From: Utricularia gibba
Taxonomy: Eukaryota > Streptophyta > Magnoliopsida > Lamiales > Lentibulariaceae
DNA: 64,000 nt
Assembly (NCBI GenBank): GCA_002189035.1
Contig: NEEC01000019.1
Location: 434,001 to 498,000, forward strand
Reading direction: 5' to 3'
The stretch's first letter is position 1, and every line of letters starts with the position of its first letter. The position numbers were made by a program, and so were the translations under genes. Under the pieces are notes generated by a model, which had not been told where the DNA came from, searched no databases, and was given only the letters and a program-made list of their open reading frames with translations. Below are positions 12,771 to 24,792 of this stretch, in pieces.

Positions 12771-13145
12771 TATTGAGTATCATTTTCTTACTATCTTTTA
12801 GTTTATTTTAGATGTTTAAATGTAATCAGAATTATCAAATTATAGGTCTATAATATGCATTATAAGTTTTATTTAGATAAGAGTAATTATTTCAATTCAT
12901 GTGTTTTAGCTAATATTTTTTCTAGTTTTATTAAAGTTTTGTTTGGGACAAATATATGGCAGAAAATGTGAGAAAGAAAGCAGTACATAGTAACAAAATA
13001 AATCTACTCCAATTAATATTTACTTAATTTCTAGAAGACTACAGACACTTAATGATAAGACTTGACGTGTTGTACACGAAAGTACCTAATAGATGAAATC
13101 ATTAACGTACAAGTGTCAGAATAGGAGTTTCTTTGCAATTCACTT
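12771..13145 (+). repeat. LTR copy L1, fragment a (5' part)
   Basis: The sequence aligns with the start of the intact L-family LTR at 19263-20590, e.g. the shared CATTTTCTTA near the start and the GTGGCAGAAA-like stretch. It breaks off at 13145 where element G begins and resumes at 42328. Flanking ACATT (12766-12770) matches GCATT (48887-48891) at four of five positions, consistent with an aged 5-bp target duplication for the whole LTR. Confidence 0.75.
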
Positions 13146-13655
13146 CGATATGACCCTTCAATAAAAAGAAGTTGACTCTAAAGGAACAAAATTCCTTGCA
13201 ACTTAAACTATGAAAATGGTACCATACTCATAGAAAAAGCAAGAAAATGAGAGTGATAAACCACACTAGATACCACAAACAAAGTTTAATAAGTCTAAAG
13301 TTCTACAAGAACTCAAGGAAAGAGTAATACTCTTAAAATACATAACAATCAAAGTTGTCCGAAATAAGGATGAAGTCCTTATATAGGTGAAGAATTGAGC
13401 ATACTAAAAAGAAATGTAGCAATAATGCAATTGGGAGTGATGGGCCTCTTATAATCAAGATGTTCCATTTTGAGTAGGTTGAATTCTATACCAAACACCT
13501 CATTGCTATATTCATTGGCCCATAATCCTTCAAGCACCTTTTAATTCTTTCTTGCTCTTGATCTAGTGATTGATCTAAGTGCAATAAGTGGAGTATTATT
13601 GACCTTTTTTACTTCATCTTGATTGAGATCATCTTTAGCATCTATGATCTCATCA
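13146..13655 (-). repeat. 3' LTR of element G
   Basis: It is about 510 bases and clearly homologous over its length with 41777-42327. On the minus strand it begins TGATGAGATCAT directly after a purine tract (13656-13675, G-rich) that serves as polypurine primer. Compared with the 5' LTR it lacks about 45 bases near 13160. Confidence 0.85.
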
Positions 13656-14120
13656 TCCTCCCCCCTTCTTTTAGCAGATTCATCCTTGAATCATCACCAT
13701 CTACATCACAAGGAATCAAGTCAGCAATGTTAAATGTGGAATTGACAGAAAACTCACATGGAAGATCAATTTTATAAGCATTGTTATTGATTTTCTTAAT
13801 GTCTTGAAAGAGTCTATATCCTGTTGATGAAAGCCTTGAATGTCTCTTGTTTAGAAATCTTTCCTTTCGAAAATATATCCACACCCAATCTCCTTGCTGT
13901 AGGATAACTCTCTTCCTATGATTGTCTTTGCTGCATACTCCTTGTTTTTTTGCTTCAAGTTGATTTTGAACCTTCTCATGGAGTGTTTTGATGGCCTCTG
14001 CACTCTTAACACCATCAATGCTATGAAATTCCTCAGATGGCAAGGGCAATAAGTCTATAGGAGCATGAGGATTTATTGAAGGATTTTTGCATCTAGGGTT
14101 TCTGTAAATAGTTTTCAAAC
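13656..14120 (-). pseudogene. Integrase C-terminal part of element G pol
   Basis: The open stretch contains NPHAPIDLLPLPSEE, then a long helical region, GDWVWIYFRKERF and NAYKIDLPCEF, the standard C-terminal end of plant chromovirus-type integrase. It runs into the polypurine tract and stops just inside the 3' LTR. Upstream it is cut by the solo LTR at 14126; the catalytic core lies at 22028-22420. Confidence 0.85.
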
Positions 14121-14125
14121 GAAAT

Positions 14126-15519
14126 TGATAAACGGAAATTCGTAATATCGTTGCAATAAAAATAGAAATTTCGTTATCAAATAAATTTATAGTCTCTAAT
14201 CTACACAAAATATAAATATAAAAAACTTGTATAGTGAATATCGGGGTTGATCACGAAGAGCTTGTGCTTGCCAAGTGTTTTAGTAAATGCAGAATTCGGG
14301 CTAGCAGTAAGTCTTAGTCTAAGCTCGAACCAACAATGGTAAACAAGTTCGCTAAACAAGATCAGTAAACAATATCTGGTCTTAACACTAAGGTAACAGG
14401 TATTGGTTCTTACTCAGAATAATACTAAGGTGCCTTAAGGGTCTACAGATAGTATAGTGTCAAAATCCCTAATTTAATTTACCATGTTCCCACACTCACA
14501 ACTTCAAATAACCTAAGTTTACCCAGGTCATTCATCATGTTTTCGGCTAAGCTAGTCCCCTATGTCATCACCAACGTTGCAATTAGGTCTACCCGCATGT
14601 AAAGCATATAGAACTAGGTCTACCTGGTTCTACTGGTTCCACCTCAGACTAACACTTACTGCTCACGTCTTGATTTGTTGGTCTACCTCTAAATCAAGCA
14701 TCTAAGTTGTAAAGCTACTTGTTTCCCTCCTTAGGTCTACCCATGGTTTGATAGAAACAAGAGCTAAGGAATAATGGTAAATTTTATTAAGATTCCTAGA
14801 CCCACACCATGCTTCACCTTAAGACACTCATAGGGTTTAGCTACTCATGCTTTGAAGTTAAAACATGATAACATTAATATAAAGCAATGAAAATGTTAAG
14901 AACATCGTGAAAGAGTTGGTTGTAGAAACTAAAAACATCAACAAACGAAAATAAAGCAGTAAGAGTTTTGATTTCCATCTGCTACTGTTCCTTGGCCGGA
15001 ACAGTAGCGCTGGACTGGGCTCTTATGCTGTTCTTGAGGATGAAGATCTTCTTCTCCTCTCCTGGTTCAGTGCTCGTCGTGTTGAGGGAGAAGCCCCCTC
15101 CTCGGGTCTGCCTATCTTCTCTTCCTTCTCCCCTCTCCAAAAATATCTTCACATCTTTTTTCCATTTTTCAAAATCAGTCTACTGTTCCTAACATCTGTA
15201 CTGTGCCTGGCTTGAGCCTGCAGAGTGTAGGCGGCTGAATAGTGCATTATGTCTCCTCTTTTAGTGTTGTTCATTCTTCCAAATCTCTACATGCACGAAA
15301 TTCATGTTTCCTCCCTGATTTTTTAACTTTGCTATTGGACTAGAAAAAATGTTAATAACATGGGATGGGCTAAATCAAAGGATTTAGCCCATTAACACAT
15401 AAAATTACATTATGTCCTAAAATTTGGTAAAAATACTAAAACTATAAGATAAACACTTAAAACATGATTCAAAAGCATAATTTTCTTATTCGAATAATAG
15501 GAAAATTCATGTATTATCA
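14126..15519 (-). mobile_element. Solo LTR of the E1 (Athila-like) family
   Basis: This 1.39 kb LTR matches 24793-26180 and 44131-45520 in inverted orientation. Shared features include the end AATTTCCGTTTATCA and the block GGGCTAAATC...GATTTAGCCCA. Its ends are TGATA/TATCA. It is flanked by a perfect 5-bp duplication, GAAAT at 14121-14125 and 15520-15524. No internal region accompanies it, so it is a solo LTR, inserted in the integrase of G. Confidence 0.9.
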
Positions 15520-15644
15520 GAAATCTAGCTATTGAGATAGATTGGGATTTTGTGTTAGTTGTTGGATGTTTAAACGTTTTTTTTATTCATTGTTAGTTTT
15601 AGTTAAGTTATCCTGTTTTTCCTTCATTTGTTAATCTTAGGACA

Positions 15645-18082
15645 ATGGATTCAGAAGATGAGAAACTACCTTATCTAGAATATGATAGTGATTATGTGAA
15701 TGATTTTTATGAGATTTTGGATACACACATTCCAGCTGATACGTATGTAAAGTGTGCTGTTGAGAAACCTTTGAGGAGTAAAGATGAACAAGATGTGAAT
15801 TGTAAAGCATTTAAATATAAAGATGGTGAAGATGTGAAGGAAGAATTATCAATTATTACAGATGAAGGAGGGAGCCAAGTGGTAGAAGAAAATCTAAAAT
15901 GGTTTAATATTCACCTTGGATGGACTATTCAAGAGTTAGAGTAAGTCCAAGATCATGATTGATTTGTTATTAATTATCTTTATTATATATTGTGCTTCAT
16001 TGAAGTGCTTTCAAAATGGAGGGTTGGCACTTGCTTTATAGAAAAGATACAAGCTAAACAACAATTAGAAGATTACTGTGTGAAGAAAGGTATTAAATGG
16101 AAGTCTATGAAAAATGATGAGGAACGATTAATTTTGATTTGTAAATTCAAGGGCTGTTCTTGGAAGGTTGTTGTTAAGAGGAAAGAGCATTGTTGTTGGC
16201 TTGTTGAAGAGGTCTCTGATCATTGTGATGAATGTGTGTCTCATTCAAAATAATAGGTTGGTTAGACCACGGTGGATTGGGCAAAAATATTTCCAAAAGA
16301 TTATGAATCAACCGAAGTATCCACTGAAAGCTTTTTGTCATGACGTTCAAACAGATTACAACCTTCAATGTGCACCTCACACAATCAGAAGAGGTAAAGA
16401 GTATGCCCGGAAGTTGAGTACAAGTTTTGAAGTTTCAGAATTTGTTAAATTACGTTCGTATGTGGCCCAATATAAACAGTCGAATCTTGGAGCAACCGTT
16501 GAAATCTTAGAGTGTCATGATGGTGATTCCATTGATCGATTAATGTGCGCAGGCATCTACTTTTGTCCAAAGGTATGTTTTTTATTCTTTTTGTTATTGG
16601 GTAAAAGTATGGATTGATTTTCTTCAAAATTTGTTGTTCACAAAATGCTTACATATAGGCTTGTAGAGATGGCTTTGCATTAAGTGAGAGGAAAGTGATT
16701 GGAGTTGATGGATCACACTTGTTGTCATGTGCAAGGGAAGTTACTAGTGGCAACTACATGTGACCCAAACAATGGAGTGTATCCCTTGGCATGGGGAGTA
16801 GTCGAAGGGGAGACATACAAGAGTTGGAAGTGGTTCCTTCATTTGTTTGTCAAGGATTATGGTATAACCAACGAGAACTCATCAACATTCACAGTAATTT
16901 CTGATCAAGGGATAGGGATTATTCCTGCCATTCAGCAAGTAATGCCGGGAATGCATGTAAGGTTTTATTTATTTTAAATAGTTAGCATGGGATACACATG
17001 ATTTTTCATAACTTATTTCTTTGTGCGTTAAGGTTCGTTATTGTGTGGTCCATTTGCTAAAAAACATGAGAGGACATGTGAGGCTTGATATACTTGACAG
17101 AGTTCGATAACTAGTATGGAATGCAGCACGATCAACAACTCAAGCAGAGTTCAAGGAAGTAATGAGAAAGTTAGAGGGGGTTTGCCCTAAGGGTCATGGT
17201 TATCTTTCAGCAATAAACCCCAAGTATTGAGTGCGAGCATATTTTCAAAAGAGCAACAAATGTCCTCTGCTTACGAATAATAATTCGGAATCTCTGAATG
17301 TTGCATTGAAGGAAGCCTGTGGCTTACCTTTCATCAACATGTTGGACAAGATCAATGATAAATTTGCAGAGTGGTTTGTTGAGAGGAGGTAGGGATCACT
17401 TAAGTGGCCTAGACCGCTTGGGGATCGAATTGATGCGATTTTAGCAAGAAATGTTGCAGCTGGTAGAGATGGGTGGATAGAGATGGATGATAGAGAAAAC
17501 TATCGATGGTCCCATTCCAATGACATCGTCGCTCTGAGACTCAGAAATTGTTCATGTGATTGCGGAGAATGGCAAATCACAGGTTTGATTCTTTTCTGAT
17601 CAGTTTTTTCATCTTTTTTGAAATATTTTTATCTATTATTCTTTCACATTCTGGGTATACCATGTAAGCATGCGTTTCAAGCTATTATTCAAATCAAAGG
17701 AACATTATCAGAGTTCGTGCATCCTTCTTATTTCAAGGTCAATTATGTAGCGATGTATGATGGTGATATTTATCGGTTACCAGGTGCCAAGTATTGGCCT
17801 CCAGATGATCTGCCTCCATTGTTGCCACCACCTTGGAAGCATAGGAAGCCAGGACGTGCAGCTAAAAAACAAGCTTCTCGGATGAAAAGTGTGTTTTGCA
17901 ATGGTTGTGGTGAGAAAGGGCATAATCGTAGGAAATGCCCCAATAAAAAGATAGACGACGATACTAATGATATTGAGGAGCAAACTTGTGGCTCACCATC
18001 AGAAGACATAAATTCGACAAATGATGTCACTGAGAGGTCATGTAATGATGATCACTTGACGAAGGATGGATCTTGTCAATAG
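15645..18082 (+). pseudogene. MULE transposase (MuDR class) with SWIM finger and zinc knuckle
   Basis: Successive exon-like segments encode an acidic N-terminal part from ATG 15645. Next comes a MuDR DNA-binding domain (about 15990-16300, LEDYCVKKGIKWKSMKNDEE). The transposase core follows at 16680-17100, with VIGVDGSHLL, PLAWGVVEGETYKSWKWF, VISDQGIGII and the C-x2-H block RYCVVHLLKNM. A SWIM finger is at 17550-17660 (CSCDCGEW, then GIPCKHAF across an intron), and a zinc knuckle CNGCGEKGHNRRKC is near 17899. Frameshifts at about 16250 and 16735, in-frame stops near 17107 and 17227, and a SWIM intron whose acceptor lacks AG show it is dead. Several introns remain recognisable. It lies within element G. 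Confidence 0.85.
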
Positions 18083-18159
18083 CAAGGAAACAAGAGGAAT
18101 CAACATGAACCCTAGGTATCTGAATAAGCATTTACTTAATTTTTAATCAAGAATGTTCA

Positions 18160-20709
18160 ATGTTGTACAATCATGAACAGGTTGAACAACCAAAGCATGA
18201 TGCAACCAAATGGCGATCCGCCAAGCCCCAAAAGAAAACCAATGTCACCTTTCATTGTAGTTATGTTGAAGGAGGGGTTGTAAATATGAACACCGAAAAC
18301 AGGCAAGATGTGCAGGTGCAACAAGGCAAAATGGCAAAATTGAAAAGTGCACGGAAGGCGCCAATCGCACCACATTTAAGAGTATATGGTTGTTTGTGGG
18401 ATGATGTTTTACAATCTGTCATTGAGTAAGTAATGAGAAACAGTTTTTTCTAGCACATAATGATATTTGTCTCACGTTTTCTTATATTTTTATGATAGCA
18501 AACTTGCTAAGAAGCAACCAAAGTCAAGGATGCGTGGAGTAGTTATTGTTGATGTGTTGTGGTTTGGGAATGCAACGGAGCGTAATTTTCAACATAGGCT
18601 AATGCCAAATTGGCTTAAAAGGAATGAACCATGGAACAAGAACTACATAATTATTCTAATATGCATGGAGTAAGTAATGCTTATATGTATTTTTCTTTTG
18701 GTTTTATATAAGTCATATTATATGAACTTTATTTTCGTAGGGACTATTATGATTTAGCTATATTCTGTAATTTGGGATGCAAAGAAAATCGATATGTTCT
18801 TGTACTTGATTCATTGCACTTAGACTACCAAAAAGGGCATGAAGCTGCCATCCGCAGGTATTTTTTGTTTAGGATGATCCTAAATGACATATATGTTGGG
18901 TATCTAATTGATTTCACTTAGTTTGCTTTCTGTGATCCTCATAGCGAATGGGGAAACTGGGGAGGATGCTTTAAAGGTTCTGATTCATTGGACTTTGGTG
19001 AGTAATATGTAGTGATGTTGTTTCGCTTCATAGTACAAACGTTATTGTTGTGTTGATTTGACAGATGCCTTTACAAGAGGGGGATCTGAGTGTGGGATTT
19101 ATAAGTTGATGTACTTCAACTTATTCATAGCACAGAAACCGAAGAAATACATACTAGATGGTTACCCTCACTTTGTAAGTAATGACTTCTCATAAATATT
19201 TTTAATATCATTTCATATCATATAGTAATTTGACTCTTATTTTATAGATGGTTCCGGAGTGGTGTTAAGTGTCATTTTCTTATTATTTTTTAGGTTGTTT
19301 TTATGTCTAAATGTGATTAGTAATGTCTAATTAGGAGTCTATAATATGAGATTTAGGTTTTTATCTAGTTTAGGGTAATTATCCTAAATCTTGCATTTTA
19401 ACTAATAATTTTGTTAGTTTTAATTAAGTTTTTCTAGAGACGCACACGTGGCAGAAAGTGAGAGAAAGAAGGCATCAGATGACGACAAATTGGATCTTCC
19501 TGACCTAACATTCCCTTGATTTCCGGAAAACTGCAGACGCCTAATCATGAGCCTTGACGTGCGTACCAGTGTCATCATTAGCGTACTAGTGTCATCTTAA
19601 CAGGTGACATCATTAGCGTACCAGTGTCAGACGTTGCTTGCAAGTCATCCCAAGTTCAGCAGAATCACAGGGACACGAAAGCTTAGACTCTCATTGAAGT
19701 TGAGTTCTGTTCAGACAAGCTCAGTTTACTTTCAGTTTAGTTTAGACTTTTGTTTCTCTCTCTAGAGGAATTATCCTCTAGCTTATCTCTAGAACATTGT
19801 TTCGTTTTCTTTAGTTTGTATGGCCGTTCGCAGCTAGAAACTTCTGTTTCTAGATTGGAACACCCCCAGTTCTATGTTTCGTTAGCTTATTTTCATTTCT
19901 TCTTTGAATCCGAACGAGTTTCGTATGTATTCACACGACTATGTTGCAGTCTTTCTGTAACAGTCCCCTTATTCAAGGTTCATGGTTAGCTGATCACTAC
20001 TTGCGGATTTTGGAGAGGAGCAAGATGGAAAGCACCAACTTGAGCCCTACCTCAAGATCAATGGACAGGTAGTGATCTCGTATCTGGACTCATTGGGTCA
20101 TTGGCAACACTCGGGCACACGCGCGCAATTCGGTCGTGATGGTATGTTGGCAAGACCTCTTATTCTCACGTTCGTTCAAGGAGGAGCAATATCGGACTAT
20201 TCCCGTGCCTTCTTGCAAGAGAGTGTAAGGGAGGGTAGGCAATTTCTTACTCCTATAACCGAGTACTCGAGAAGATCAAAGAAGAGTGAAGACGCAACGA
20301 ACATAGTTGGACAAAATTCCAATCCTAGGAACATTTACTTTATTTAAGGTTCATCGCTTACGTTTATTTCAATTGTCTATTCAAAACCCCCTTATTCCCT
20401 TACTCAAGCTTCATCATCAAGGTTTCTCGCACCTTTTACTTTCAAAACCGTTTACAAATCGTGACAGTTGTATTCGGGGTACCTCACCTTTCACTTAAAA
20501 ACAACTCCCTGTGTTCGACACCCGTACTATGCTTTTGTGTTTTATGTGTTTTAAAAATATTAAAATTTGTTGTGGAAATGACACGCATCAAGTGGTTTAC
20601 TGATGATGAAATTCGAAAGTTTGCACAAGATATGCGAATTCCACGCCATCGACACAAGATTTCATATGTGGGAACACAAGAGGGTGAAAATATGGATTCT
20701 TTTCTTTGA
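18160..20709 (+). pseudogene. ULP1-type (C48) cysteine protease domain of the MULE, split by a solo LTR
   Basis: Downstream of the transposase, in the same direction, exon-like segments build a ULP1/SUMO-protease fold. They are RMRGVVIVDVLWFGN (about 18521), DYYDLAIFCNLG and LVLDSLHL (18742-18858), GSECGIYKLMYFNLFIA (about 19090) and MVPEW (19249-19262). After the solo LTR the frame resumes with FTDDEIRKFAQDMRIP and stops at 20709. The Asp (LDSL) and Cys (SECG) positions of the catalytic set are visible. The expected His-Trp is DYY-D here, so the catalytic His is missing. Plant MULEs of the Kaonashi type are known to carry such a domain. Exon borders are approximate and the stretch 18160-18430 is unassigned. 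Confidence 0.7.
19263..20590 (+). mobile_element. Solo LTR L2 (L family)
   Basis: A 1,328-base LTR begins TGTTAAGTG and ends CGCATCA, flanked by a perfect AGTGG duplication (19258-19262 and 20591-20595). It is homologous to L3 (50154-51503, inverted) and to the split copy L1. No internal domain is present. It sits in the coding frame of the ULP1-like domain. Short open frames inside it (for example around 20072-20347) belong to the LTR. Confidence 0.93.
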
Positions 20710-22027
20710 GTTATTAGAGCTGCCATTTCATTTTTGTAAACTTGTGAAACATTGTTGATCTCTTTCGTTCAATGGACATATATCGTAGCAGTAGGGGAAG
20801 CTCAGCCAAATTACCTTAATCCATAAATTCATAAATCCACTTGCCCATTATAGATAATAATTATTATTTCGATTTTATGTTTACTCAATTGTAATCGTAG
20901 CAATTGTTAGAAAAAAAAATTATTGAGGTGTTAACATTAAATTTATTCAAAATTTGATTTAAACTTAATTATTTAATAATAAATGTTCGAATTTATTATA
21001 ATTATAAGTATTAATTAGTTAACATTCAATTTATTGTATACTTTTTACATCAAAATAATATTTTCAATGTAAAATTCAACTTTAAATCCTATTCGATTTC
21101 TCCCAAGAATCCAAATTTAAACTCTAAATTCGTATTCATTTTACTTCAATAAATTTCCATAAATTTTAAGAATGTTTTTTTTTATTTTAAAGACCATTAT
21201 ACCGATAAAATAATTATATATATAGACATATTTTTCTATTATTTTAGGATTATAGTGATATGTTTGATAAATATTGATAAGAAATGTATATTATTGAAAA
21301 AATCGAACAATATATTATTGGTAAGTTAAGTCAATACAAACTTTACAATGCTCTTTTAATCATAATCATAATTATCAATATATTCACCCAAATAGAATAT
21401 TATTGAACAAATCTAACAATATTTGATTAAAAAAAGGGGGCACTACATGATGAAAAACCAGATTTGATATTCACCAACAGCATTATCAAAAGAAATTAAC
21501 AACAAAATTCCCAATGAACGTTGAATGATTTATTTTTGGAATGAGTGTTGCCAACTTAAAAATTTTAAATGATTATAATATTTTTTTATAAGAATTAATC
21601 ATATCATATTCTCAATTTATGAACTCATATTTTTTAAAAATTCAAATTTTTAAATCAATTTTATTATCTTATTTTTCATTTAATTGACAAGTTCTAATAT
21701 CAATGTAACCATCTTTATAAACACTTTAATTTTTTAATAAAATCAAACATGGGTCAATATAGATCAAAATGCATATGGTGGTTGCGTCAAAACAGCGAAA
21801 AAAAAGATAACGTTCAACCAAAGTAGCTCCATCCACAAGAACGTTAGGATCAAAACCACATAATTGAAAATGTTAATTGGGTCAAAATAGTTCTAAATAA
21901 AATTTATTAGATTAAAAAAGTTATAAACAAATATTTGTTGAGTCAAAAGTATAGATCACATGGGTCAACATAGTTAGATCAGAAAAATAGTGGGTCATGC
22001 AAGTTAGACCGGCTCAAATTACATAGA
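20710..22027. other. AT-rich DNA between the MULE and element G integrase
   Basis: Presumed terminal region of the MULE followed by poorly conserved DNA; terminal inverted repeats of the MULE were not found by eye. From 21752 a degenerate motif GGGTCAA-ATAG recurs at uneven spacing (21752, 21879, 21940, 21962, 21992). The middle of the integrase core of G should lie here and appears deleted. Confidence 0.45.
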
Positions 22028-22900
22028 TCAAAATGGATAAACAGAATAAATAGTGAGGTCACAACTGCCATCATCCCAAACAAAATCCATAGAAAGGTCA
22101 ATCCAAGGGAAAGGAGGAGTAGGAAGAAGAATATACAATCCATTAGAAGTTGATTTTGATTTAATCTTCTTGCACACCAAACATCTTCCACATATCCTTT
22201 CTACATCTCTTCTCATATGTGGCCAATAGAAATGATGTTGAAGCATGTCCAACTTCTTGGTGACCCCAAAATATCCCATTACACTACTATCATGAGCCTC
22301 TTTCATAAAAAACTCACGAATTGAACATTGAGGAAAATATAACCTGTTCTTCTCATATGTGGAAGTTTTCGTGAGGTTTATGCTCAAATGAAAGATAAAT
22401 ATCCTTAAAATCATGATCAATACTGTAAATTTCTTTTAATATCGAAAATCCAAGAATTTGAGTATCAAGAGTAGTCAAAAGTGTGTACCTTTGTGACAAT
22501 GCATTAGCAAGAATGTTCTTCTTACCTTTCTTATATTTGATAATATAAGGAAATATATCAATGAACTTCACTCATTTTGCATGTCTTCTATTGAGATTTC
22601 TTTGACTCTCGACATGCTTTAAACTTTCATGGCCTGTATAAATAACAAATTTCTTGTACCAAAGATAATGTTTCCAAGTTTCAAGTGCTGTTACCAATAA
22701 ATACAATTCATTATCATAAGTTGGGTAATTGAGTGTAGTTCCACCCAACTTTTCACTGAAGTAGGCAATAGGTCATATTAGAACAACACCTATTTCAACT
22801 CCAGAAGCATCACATTCAATTTCAAACATGTTAGGGAAATCAGGTAATGTAAATAAATGAGTTGGGCCAAGTTTATCCTTAAATATCTTGAAAGCAAACT
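22028..22900 (-). pseudogene. RNase H and integrase N-terminal part of element G pol
   Basis: Read leftward, the end of RNase H shows [20 protein letters not shown]. After a break comes the integrase zinc-binding region with GYFGVTKKLDMLQHHFYWP and CGRCLVCKKIKS, then WIDLSMDFVW at the first catalytic Asp. The frame is lost after that, and the rest of the DDE core is missing. The RNase H core at 22600-22900 is present but full of stops. Confidence 0.8.
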
Positions 22901-22936
22901 CTTGTGATTCTCCCCAGAAAAATTGAACATTTTTCT

Positions 22937-23640
22937 TCACAACCATGTTGAAGGGTGTAGCAAGTGTGTAGCAAGTGTGTTGAAATCCTTGACAAAACGA
23001 TGGTAGAAACTAGCCAATCCATGGAAACTACGTACTTCTCCAATTATAGTAAGAGTTGACCATTCTCTAATTGCTTTCACTTTTTCTTCATTCACAGAAG
23101 TTCCTGCATCATTTATAATATAGCAAAGAAAAGAGATTTTGTTTGTGAAAAAGTCGCACTTCTTGATATTTGCATACAAACACTCTTTTCTCAAGACAAG
23201 TAGCACCTCTTGTAAATGACATGTATGTTCATACAATGTCTTACTATATAGAAGAATATCATCAAAGTAAACAACAACAAATCTACCAAGAAAGGGACGC
23301 AATACATGATTCATCAACCTCATGATAATACTAGGTGCATTAGTCAATCCAAAAGGCATAATCAACTATTCATATAAACCAAACTTAATTTTGAAAGCAG
23401 TCTTCCATTCATCTCCCTTTTTCATCATAATTTGATGATAGCCATTACGCAAATCAATCTTAGAGAAAATGCATGATCCATGTAATTCATCTAACATATC
23501 GTCAAGCCTAGATATATGATGGTTGTACTTAATTGTTATTTGATTGATGGCTCGACAATTTGTGCACATTCTCCATTTTTCATCGTGTTTTGGAACCAAT
23601 AACACTAGAACTGAGCAGGATTCACACTTTCCCTCACCAA
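22937..23640 (-). pseudogene. Reverse transcriptase of element G pol
   Basis: Two adjacent open stretches separated by a stop at about 23366 make up a Ty3/gypsy RT. The blocks are [40 protein letters not shown] and the active site VVYFDDILLYS. The single in-frame stop falls between FGLYE and MPFGL. The thumb region continues to GLASFYHRFVKDF. Confidence 0.9.
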
Positions 23641-24223
23641 TCCCTTGTCATGAGTTCTTCCACTTGGGCTTATATCTCTTGGGTTTCTTCTGGGTTAGCC
23701 CTATAAGCAGCTCGATTTGGGATTTGAGCATTTGGAACAAAGTCAATTTGATGTTCTATTCCTTAGTATAGTGGTAATTCCAGCAACTCTTCAAGAAAAA
23801 CATTATTGAATTCCTGAAAAACAAGTTTAATACAAGTAGAAAGATCCTCTTGTGACTTAAAGTTGTCTGACAATGGCTCTTTAAACAAGAGTAAAAGAAA
23901 GAGATTTTTGGCATGCAACATTCTCTTCACATCACTCATCCTAGTAACAAGGCACTCGATTTCTTTTTTTTCTCACAACTCCTTCATTCACTTCTTTCTT
24001 TTCACTTTTTTTTTGATGTTCTTTTCCTATTTCGAGATATTTCTTTTTTTTTCTCTATCAAGCTCTCATCCCTCAACTCACTAAAAAATTTGATAGCAGC
24101 AGCAATCTTAAGTTGATCTTTGTGTGCCTCTTTTGGAAATAAAAGCACTAGCGTGATTGGTTTGCCTTTCATGGAAAAGGAATACTTGTTGATATAGCCA
24201 TTATGGATCACGTTCCTATCATA

Positions 24224-24565
24224 TTACCAAAACCTTCCTAATAGTATGTGTCCTGCATGCATGAATGCTACATCACAAAGAACCTCATCTTGGTACTTTC
24301 CAATTTGGAAAGCAACAAGAACTTGTTTTCTGACTTTCACTTCATTGCCTTCGTTCAACCATTGGAGCCTGTATGAACGTGGATTTTTGAGGGTAAGAAG
24401 TTGAAGTTTATCCACCATTAGAGAATTGGCAACATTTGTGCAGCTGCCTCCATCGATTATTAGGCTACAAACTCTCCCATATACAAAGCAACGTGTATGG
24501 AATAAGTTCTCTCCTTGTTTCTCTATTGGCTTAGTATCCATAGTGTAAGTCCGTCTTGTCACCAA
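24224..24565 (-). pseudogene. Aspartic protease region of element G
   Basis: A 113-codon stretch has the retroviral-type protease core CSLIIDGGSCTNVAN, typical of plant chromoviruses, where the active-site triplet DGG replaces DSG, and ends near HILLGRFW. The connection to RT downstream (23640-24224) is broken by many stops and low-complexity T-rich sequence on the plus strand. Confidence 0.8.
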
Positions 24566-24640
24566 ACTTTCACCTACAATAAGTTATTGTTTCCCATCAT
24601 ACATTTCCTTTACTTCACTTCCACTTTCACTCTCAACCTC

Positions 24641-24787
24641 TCATTCAATATCTCCAAAATCTATAAAAATCATGATCCTCTTATTTGGGTACTCTGAAGT
24701 AATGTGAACATGGCCAAGACATTTGAACCACTTGACATCATGTGTTTGTCCAGAAGACTTGAATCCCTTCTTCTGGTTCCTAGTAGT
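24641..24787 (-). pseudogene. Gag zinc-knuckle remnant of element G
   Basis: WFKCLGHVHITSEYPNKR is a CCHC knuckle with two altered metal ligands. It is joined to the rest of gag at 40078-41146 once E1 (24793-40072) and one AATGC copy are removed. Confidence 0.65.
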
Positions 24788-24792
24788 AATGC

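Noticed and set aside
20072-20709. Frames inside LTR L2 as host genes
   Set aside because: They lie inside a solo LTR with perfect target duplications. Only the part after 20590 belongs to the interrupted ULP1-like frame.
24002-24211. T/A-rich frames on both strands between protease and RT of G
   Set aside because: Low-complexity tracts within a decayed pol region; no domain.
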